Assembly (NCBI GenBank): GCA_947625175.1
Contig: CANQNI010000006.1
Coordinates: forward strand, 1-19,073
DNA: 19,073 nt
Direction: 5' to 3'
DNA from: an uncultured Eubacteriaceae bacterium
GTDB taxonomy: Bacteria > Bacillota > Clostridia > Eubacteriales > Eubacteriaceae
Of this stretch, positions 14,206 through 19,073 are shown in pieces (position 1 is the first letter of the stretch; each line of letters starts with the position of its first letter). Both the position numbers and the translations under genes were made by a program. The notes under the pieces were generated by a model. That model saw nothing but the letters and a program-made list of their open reading frames with translations, was not told the DNA's origin and made no database searches.

Positions 14206-15537
14206 ATGAAAAAAATATTTTTCTTTTTAACTTTAATATACTTGTTTTTATTAATGAGTTGTTCTTCTAACGAATTTGTTCAGAATAATACTGAAACTAA
14301 TAATGAAGATTCTGTTTATCCTGCCCACGAACCTTTTGGGGAAGGGATAGGGATTAATCCAGGCGAAGTCGTTTGGGGATTCGATCCAAATGCAGTTGCT
14401 TGGGATGGAACCGGATATTGGTGGAATGAAAGCAATTTTAACTCAGAAATTATTCATAACTTATTAGAAAAATCTTTATTAGAATTAACTAACCAGGATA
14501 ATGCTGAAAATGCCTGGGATGAACTTTTTAAGTATTATAATCAGAATCATGGAATAAATAATGGATATCAACAAGGACAGAAACTTGCTATTAAAGTTAA
14601 TATAAACGGTTCTGGAGTCTCTGATAATGATAATTCTGGAAATACTAATTTAAGTTATACAAATCCATATTTACTAAAAGAGTTATTATTATCCTTAGTT
14701 AAAGATGCTAGAGTTAATCCAAAAGATATTACAGTTTATGATGTTTCGCGTCTGTTTCCAGAATATATGATTGATTTATGTACTAAAGATCAATTAAAAG
14801 GAATTCAGTTTGTTGATAGAAGTAATGCGCAAAGAGATGAAAATGTTAAACTGACTTTTTCCAATAATTTTGAAACAGTGGACTCTTATCTTCCTACATG
14901 TGTTACTCAAGCTAACTATTTAATAAATTTAGCTAATTTGAAAGGTCATTCATTTGGAATTACTTTAACTGCTAAGAACCACTTTGGTTCTTTTTTAAAT
15001 AGTAGTGAACTAAGACCTCCATTGGAAGCTAATTTACATCAATGGTTAACAAGAAAAGAAATGAATATTTATTCTCCTTTAGTTGATTTAATAGCTAATA
15101 TGGAACTGGGAGGAAAAACTATTCTTTATATTTTGGATGCTTTAATAGTAGCTTCCAGTGAAGGTATTGAGATGACCAAAGAAAATACTACCTGGAAAAT
15201 GGAACCATTTAATGAAAATTTTACCTGTAGTATATTTCTCTCTCAGGATCCTCTAGCTATTGATTCTGTTGGTGCAGATTTTCTGGCTGCTGAACCAACA
15301 GTTTATGAATATAATTCTGAAGTTAGAGATAGTTCTAATGAAAACTATTTGCATGAAGGTGGAATGGTAAGTGATGCACCTTCTGGGATTAAATATAAAA
15401 ATCAAAACGGTATTGTTAAAAATTTGGGTATTCATGAACATTGGAATAATATTCAGGAAAAGAAGTATAGTGGAAATTTTAATAAAAAAGGAATTCTGCT
15501 AAAACAAATACTATTAAAAAAGAATAATAGTAATTGA
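14206..15537 (+). CDS. DUF362-domain lipoprotein
   Basis: From ATG 14206 (seven bases after the U32 gene) the protein has 443 residues; an upstream in-frame start at 14155 would place 17 extra residues before the signal peptide and is unlikely. MKKIFFFLTLIYLFLLMSC is a lipoprotein signal with lipobox LMSC and Cys19. The body matches DUF362: GQKLAIKVNINGSG (about 128-140), a KDITVYD strand (about 180), INLANLKGHSFGITLTAKNHFGS (about 243-265), and SQDPLAIDSVGADFLAAEP (about 346-364). DUF362 function is unknown; many members carry ferredoxin domains, but this one has few cysteines. It should be anchored outside the membrane. The tight spacing suggests one operon with the U32 pair. No clear terminator follows. 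Confidence 0.85.
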   Translation: MKKIFFFLTLIYLFLLMSCSSNEFVQNNTETNNEDSVYPAHEPFGEGIGINPGEVVWGFDPNAVAWDGTGYWWNESNFNSEIIHNLLEKSLLELTNQDNAENAWDELFKYYNQNHGINNGYQQGQKLAIKVNINGSGVSDNDNSGNTNLSYTNPYLLKELLLSLVKDARVNPKDITVYDVSRLFPEYMIDLCTKDQLKGIQFVDRSNAQRDENVKLTFSNNFETVDSYLPTCVTQANYLINLANLKGHSFGITLTAKNHFGSFLNSSELRPPLEANLHQWLTRKEMNIYSPLVDLIANMELGGKTILYILDALIVASSEGIEMTKENTTWKMEPFNENFTCSIFLSQDPLAIDSVGADFLAAEPTVYEYNSEVRDSSNENYLHEGGMVSDAPSGIKYKNQNGIVKNLGIHEHWNNIQEKKYSGNFNKKGILLKQILLKKNNSN

Positions 15538-15684
15538 GAATTAATGAATATTTAAAATATTTTAATTAATTTTAATCGAATTAAAGATTTGTTGAGTAAT
15601 TAATGGTAAAGGAAATAATAACTTAAATCAAATAAAAGTAAAATGATTACTTTTTATAATATATTACTATAGACTTTTCAGGGA

Positions 15685-16014
15685 ATTATTATACTGTTTA
15701 AACCAATTATTGATCCAGATAAAAAGATATCAATATTTTGATCTACTAATCTCTTAAACGATAAATTAATAGAAGAAATAACCCTCAATTGAAAAGATTA
15801 TTTAAGATAGATCGTTCGATCTTTAATTGATGAGATATCGTTTAATGTTTTTTATTTCAATAATGTTAAAACTAAACCAAATCTTTTTGTAAAATTAAAG
15901 ATTGATGCTCTATTTCTAAAAGGAATCCTAGATCTTAGTAATGAAGAACTAATTATATTTATTTTTATCTTCATTTTAATTAAAAAGGCATTTTATTTCT
16001 TAAATGTTATTAAT
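15685..16014 (+). pseudogene. Transposase-like N-terminal remnant, heavily decayed
   Basis: One frame from 15685 to 16014 reads as protein-like sequence interrupted by three stops (at 15739, 15790 and 15808, approximately). It gives FKPIIDPDKKISIF, then STNLLNDKLIEEITLN, then KDYLR, then IVRSLIDEISFNVFYF and LKIDALFLKGILDLSNEEL. The order resembles the N-terminal part of IS5/IS1182-type transposases: a start with a basic acidic mix, an IDEI helix, then a lysine-rich LFLK and LSNEEL helix. No catalytic DDE residues remain and no terminal inverted repeats were seen. The match is from memory of family patterns, so it is moderate at best. An upstream in-frame ATG at 15643 is followed by another stop. 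Confidence 0.4.
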
Positions 16015-16021
16015 TAATTAC

Positions 16022-16061
16022 TAAGTCTACACACTTATACATTTTAGAAATTAAGTCTACA
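16022..16061. repeat. Direct repeat TAAGTCTACA, two copies 30 bases apart
   Basis: The decamer TAAGTCTACA occurs at 16022-16031 and 16052-16061, three helical turns apart, about 200 bases before the Mur ligase gene. It could be a binding site or a leftover of the mobile remnant; its significance is unproven. Confidence 0.3.
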
Positions 16062-16264
16062 ACTATTTCTATTAAGCTCTATTTTCCTGAAATTTCTCTA
16101 ATTTAGTTTCGATTTTTCTTTTATTTAACCAAGTTACGTATTTTAAAATCATTTTAATTTTAATTTTGGCAATTCTATCAATAAATAAATAATAAAAATT
16201 TCTTAATTATTTAGTAACTTCTATTTTCTAAATTAAACCAAACAAATAAAACTCGTTAAAAGTT

Positions 16265-17746
16265 ATGAAACTTGAAAGTATTATTAAAAATACAAAACCA
16301 AAATCAACTGAAATAAACCATACTCGAGATGTGACAGATTTAATAATAGATTCTAGAGAAGTTAAAAAAGATTCAGCCTTTATAGCTATCCGTGGTTCAA
16401 AGGTAGATGGTCATAATTATATTAATGAGGCAATTAAGAATGGAGCTACTAATTTAATCCTCGAAGAAGTTCCTAGAAATATTAGTATTCCAAAGGATAT
16501 AAATCTCGTTTTATATGATGATACTCAGGAAATATTAGGATATTTGGCAAATAATTTCTATGATCATCCATCTACCAAATTAAAAGTAATAGCAATAACT
16601 GGAACTAAAGGAAAAACAACAGTTGCAAATATGTTAAAAGATGCCTTAGAATCTCAAGGTCATACCTGTGGAATAAGTGGGACTTTAGGTATAAATTATA
16701 ATAATAAAAAAATTGAATCTCCAAATACTACGCCAGATAGTTTATTATTACAAAAAGCCATGCGAAAAATGGTTGATGATAAGTGTGAATATTTTATTAT
16801 GGAAGCTTCTTCGCAGGGATTTAAAAGAAAGCGTATTAATGGGATAGATATTGATATCGGTGTTTTTTTAAATATTGATCGAGATCATATAGGAGAAAAT
16901 GAACATAGTTCTTTCGAAGAATATTTATCCTGTAAACTGGAAATTTTTGATAAAAGTAAAAAAGTGATTGTGAATTCTGGTGATAAACTTTGGAATTATT
17001 TAACTCCAAAACAAATAGAAGATTCAATTTCATTTTCAGTAAATTCCAACGCTGATTTTAAAGCTATTAATATTAAGCCTTATAAATCTAATAGAGTTTT
17101 AGGAAGCACTTTTGAGATTGAAGATCATGAAGGTTCTTTTATAATCAGTCTTCCTGGTCAAATCAATGTACAGAATGCACTAGCAACTTTGACTATCTTA
17201 GATCAATTAGGATTTGATATAAATGAATTTAATAAATCTTTCAGTTCTTTTAAAGTCCAGGGGCGAGCTGAATTATTACAATCTCCAGCTGAATATAACA
17301 GAACTGTTTTAGCAGATTTTGCTCATAATCGTTTAAGTACCCAAAGCATCTTAGAAAATTTACGTGATTATAATCCTAAACGAATTATTAGTGTTTTTGG
17401 ATTACGTTGGAATGAAACAAAAATGCGTAGATATGATCAGGGATATTCTGCAGGAAAGTTTTCTGATTTAGCTATATTAACAGAAGATTATAGAGGTTCT
17501 GAAAGCTTTAAACAAATTTCTGAAGATGTAATAAAAGGCCTTAATGATAGTGGTGGTAAATATATAGTTATAGAAGATAGAAAAGAAGCTTTAGAAAAAG
17601 CAGCAGATTTAATTAATGAAGATGATATTTTAATATTATTAGGTATTGATAATTCTCATATTCAAATGATCAATGATAAGAAAATTTATTTTAATGAAGA
17701 AGAAATAATTTATAATTATTTAAAAAATAAAAATAATAAACAATAA
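16265..17746 (+). CDS. MurE-like Mur ligase paralogue with altered C-terminal motifs
   Basis: The 493-residue protein has the three-domain MurE layout. LIIDSREVKKDSAFIAIRG (about 26-44) is the N-terminal UDP-binding part, GTKGKTT (113-119) the ATP P-loop, NTTPDSL (154-160) and MEASSQG (179-185) the central motifs, and Lys224 in SCKLEIF the probable carbamylated lysine. The C-terminal domain departs from true MurE: DFAHNR (351-356) for DYAHTP, VFGLRWNETK (377-386) for the VFGCGGDRD type, TEDYRGSES (406-414) for the diamino-acid motif with DNPR, and GIDNSHIQ (460-467) for KGHExYQ. It therefore probably ligates an unusual amino acid or a different acceptor, rather than being the main cell-wall MurE. 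Family is clear, exact reaction unknown, so no symbol is given. The dipeptidase gene follows 44 bases later. Confidence 0.8.
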   Translation: MKLESIIKNTKPKSTEINHTRDVTDLIIDSREVKKDSAFIAIRGSKVDGHNYINEAIKNGATNLILEEVPRNISIPKDINLVLYDDTQEILGYLANNFYDHPSTKLKVIAITGTKGKTTVANMLKDALESQGHTCGISGTLGINYNNKKIESPNTTPDSLLLQKAMRKMVDDKCEYFIMEASSQGFKRKRINGIDIDIGVFLNIDRDHIGENEHSSFEEYLSCKLEIFDKSKKVIVNSGDKLWNYLTPKQIEDSISFSVNSNADFKAINIKPYKSNRVLGSTFEIEDHEGSFIISLPGQINVQNALATLTILDQLGFDINEFNKSFSSFKVQGRAELLQSPAEYNRTVLADFAHNRLSTQSILENLRDYNPKRIISVFGLRWNETKMRRYDQGYSAGKFSDLAILTEDYRGSESFKQISEDVIKGLNDSGGKYIVIEDRKEALEKAADLINEDDILILLGIDNSHIQMINDKKIYFNEEEIIYNYLKNKNNKQ

Positions 17747-17790
17747 ATATTCTATTAGAACACGTTATTTGTTAAGTAAATAGGTGATTC

Positions 17791-18771
17791 ATGTTTCAAA
17801 TAGCTGATATGCACTGTGATACTATCTCTGCTTTATATAATTTTGGTAAACCAGAAGATTCTTTAAGAAGAAATAATTTTCATCTTGATTTAGAACGCTT
17901 AAAAGATTCAAATTATATTTTACAGACTTTTGCCCTTTATCAGGATATTTCCAAAGAAAAATCTCCTTATAAATATGCTCGAAATCTTTTAAATTTATAC
18001 AATAAAGAATTAGAAAAGAATTTTGATATCGTAACACCTATTCTTTATAAAGAGGATATAGACCAATTAAAGGAAAATCAAAAAATCGGATCTTTATTAA
18101 CGTTAGAAGAAGGAGAAGCTTGTGAAGGGAGTTTAGATAAACTCCTTGATTTTTTTAATGAAGGAGTTCGTTTAATTACTCTAACCTGGAATAATCAAAA
18201 TTCTCTAGGTTTTCCAAATAAATTTGATTTATCAACTAAAACTTTTATTCCAGATATAGAGAATGGTCTTACTGCTTTTGGAATTGATTTTATTCAGGAG
18301 ATGGAAAATCTAGGGATCATATTAGATGTCTCTCACTTATCGGATAAAGGATTTTATGACGTTTATCAAAATTCAAAAAAGCCTTTTATTGCCTCACATT
18401 CAAATGCCAGAGCTCTAAGTAATATACCTAGAAATTTAACAGATGATATGATTAAAAAGATTAGTGAACGGGGAGGAATAATCGGTTTAAATTTTTGTGG
18501 TGATTTCATCGATTCTAATACCGGCTTTGCTTCAATCCAAGGTTTAGTTGATCACTTAAAATATCTTGTTAATAAAGGTGGAATAGATGTAGTCGGATTA
18601 GGAACTGATTTTGATGGAATACCTAATATGGTTGAAATTGATAATTGTTCTAAAATGCCTTTCCTATTAGATTCTTTGAAAAAAGAAGGATTTAGTGAAG
18701 ATGAAATTGAGAAGATTGCAAATAAAAATGTTCTTAGGGTTTTTCGAGAAATTCTTCCCTCTAAGCTTTAA
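17791..18771 (+). CDS. Membrane dipeptidase (peptidase M19, renal dipeptidase family)
   Basis: The 326-residue protein fits the M19 dinuclear zinc dipeptidases. Zinc ligands are His8 and Asp10 (DMHCDT), the bridging Glu106 (LLTLEEGEA), His182 (DVSHLSD) and His203 (ASHSNARAL), with the conserved GTDFDGIP (271-278) supplying the catalytic Asp. The family cleaves dipeptides, often accepting a D-residue at the C-terminal position; in bacteria this may serve cell-wall peptide recycling. There is no signal peptide, so despite the family name this form is likely cytoplasmic. AGGTGA just before the ATG is a weak Shine-Dalgarno. It follows the Mur ligase-like gene by 44 bases on the same strand, which hints that both handle the same small peptides, an inference only. 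Confidence 0.9.
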   Translation: MFQIADMHCDTISALYNFGKPEDSLRRNNFHLDLERLKDSNYILQTFALYQDISKEKSPYKYARNLLNLYNKELEKNFDIVTPILYKEDIDQLKENQKIGSLLTLEEGEACEGSLDKLLDFFNEGVRLITLTWNNQNSLGFPNKFDLSTKTFIPDIENGLTAFGIDFIQEMENLGIILDVSHLSDKGFYDVYQNSKKPFIASHSNARALSNIPRNLTDDMIKKISERGGIIGLNFCGDFIDSNTGFASIQGLVDHLKYLVNKGGIDVVGLGTDFDGIPNMVEIDNCSKMPFLLDSLKKEGFSEDEIEKIANKNVLRVFREILPSKL

Positions 18772-18813
18772 TTATAATAATTCATTAATGAAGATATAAT
18801 AAAATTGCCTGAT

Positions 18814-19073
18814 TTATTCTATCATCTCTTTTATTCTTTTTTTATCGACGTTAAAATCAATCAAATCCCCTGTGTTTGAATCTATTAATACACAGGAGGT
18901 ATTTTTAATTTTAATATTATCATCACCTATCTGATTAGATACATAAGAACCAGTAATAGCTCCATGTGAAACAATTAAAACATCTCCATTATATTTGCAA
19001 GCTATTTCTTTTAAAGCAGTATAGATTCGATTATAAAGATCTTCTGGAGATTCACCATCTTCAATTTGATGAG
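18814..19073 (-). CDS. Histidine phosphatase (phosphoglycerate mutase-like) family protein, C-terminal part
   Basis: On the minus strand an open frame runs from the window edge to TAA at 18814-18816 and encodes 86 residues. It contains GESPEDLYNRI, KYNGDVLIVSHGAI with the second catalytic histidine of the family (SHG), and a closing NTSCVLIDSNTG. This is the usual C-terminal half of histidine phosphatases such as alpha-ribazole phosphatase or phosphoglycerate mutase-like proteins; the RHG motif of the N-terminal half lies outside the window. The specific substrate cannot be told. It converges on the dipeptidase gene with a 42-base gap that contains no strong terminator. Confidence 0.85.
   Translation of the reverse strand, partial: HQIEDGESPEDLYNRIYTALKEIACKYNGDVLIVSHGAITGSYVSNQIGDDNIKIKNTSCVLIDSNTGDLIDFNVDKKRIKEMIE

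Larger units (their letters stand above)
15538..16264. other. Long AT-rich gap without an intact gene
   Basis: These 727 bases contain no plausible intact gene on either strand. The middle holds the transposase-like remnant described separately; the outer parts (15538-15684 and about 16018-16264) are simple AT-rich DNA. I found no RNA gene, riboswitch or clear promoter. The start of the downstream Mur ligase gene at 16265 lacks a visible Shine-Dalgarno sequence. Confidence 0.7.

Noticed and set aside
15800..15830. AGATCG-TT-CGATCT hairpin as a terminator of the DUF362 gene
   Set aside because: It lies nearly 300 bases past the stop, inside the transposase-like remnant, and has only a short three-base T-run after it.

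Overview
The window comes from an AT-rich, low-GC bacterium, most probably an anaerobic Bacillota of the clostridial/halanaerobial grade. The main evidence is a conserved housekeeping operon that includes a fused ispH-rpsA gene, a fusion typical of Clostridia and relatives. Other support is the U32 Fe-S proteins, lipoproteins with short Gram-positive lipoboxes, and standard use of TAA, TAG and TGA as stops. Species cannot be read from the sequence.

Region 1 (1-6956) is one compact operon on the + strand: scpA (3' end only), scpB, rluB, an MnmM/YtqB-like tRNA methyltransferase, a BaiN/YhiN-type flavoprotein, cmk, plsC and the ispH-rpsA fusion. Genes overlap or abut by a few bases, and a hairpin terminator closes the operon. 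Inside ispH-rpsA, at the domain junction, lies a near-perfect Shine-Dalgarno sequence followed by in-frame ATGs. It could release the S1 protein as a separate product.

Region 2 (6962-10127) is an accessory set. It holds two divergent lipoproteins (one with a cyclophilin-like domain, one with a lipocalin-like look), a MATE transporter and an RsbW-type ATP-binding protein that ends at a bidirectional terminator.

Region 3 (10116-11797) shows gene decay. A SpoIIE/RsbU-type phosphatase on the minus strand has lost its N-terminal part and carries one nonsense codon and two compensating frameshifts. Next to it an alpha/beta hydrolase is interrupted by a single in-frame TAA. A second decay zone (15538-16264) contains a transposase-like N-terminal remnant with three in-frame stops.

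Region 4 (11854-15537) is the most unusual part. A cytoplasmic-looking Tyr/His/Gly/Glu-rich protein is built from 105-bp (35-residue) tandem repeats; the three central copies differ only at synonymous sites. It is followed by a terminator that directly abuts a pair of U32-family proteins, whose cysteine spacing resembles the UbiV/UbiU [4Fe-4S] pair. A DUF362 lipoprotein comes next. No described system matches this combination that I can recall; a functional link between the repeat protein and the U32 pair is a hypothesis only.

Region 5 (16265-19073) has an atypical MurE-like ligase whose C-terminal signature motifs are altered, an M19 membrane dipeptidase, and the convergent 3' end of a histidine-phosphatase gene.
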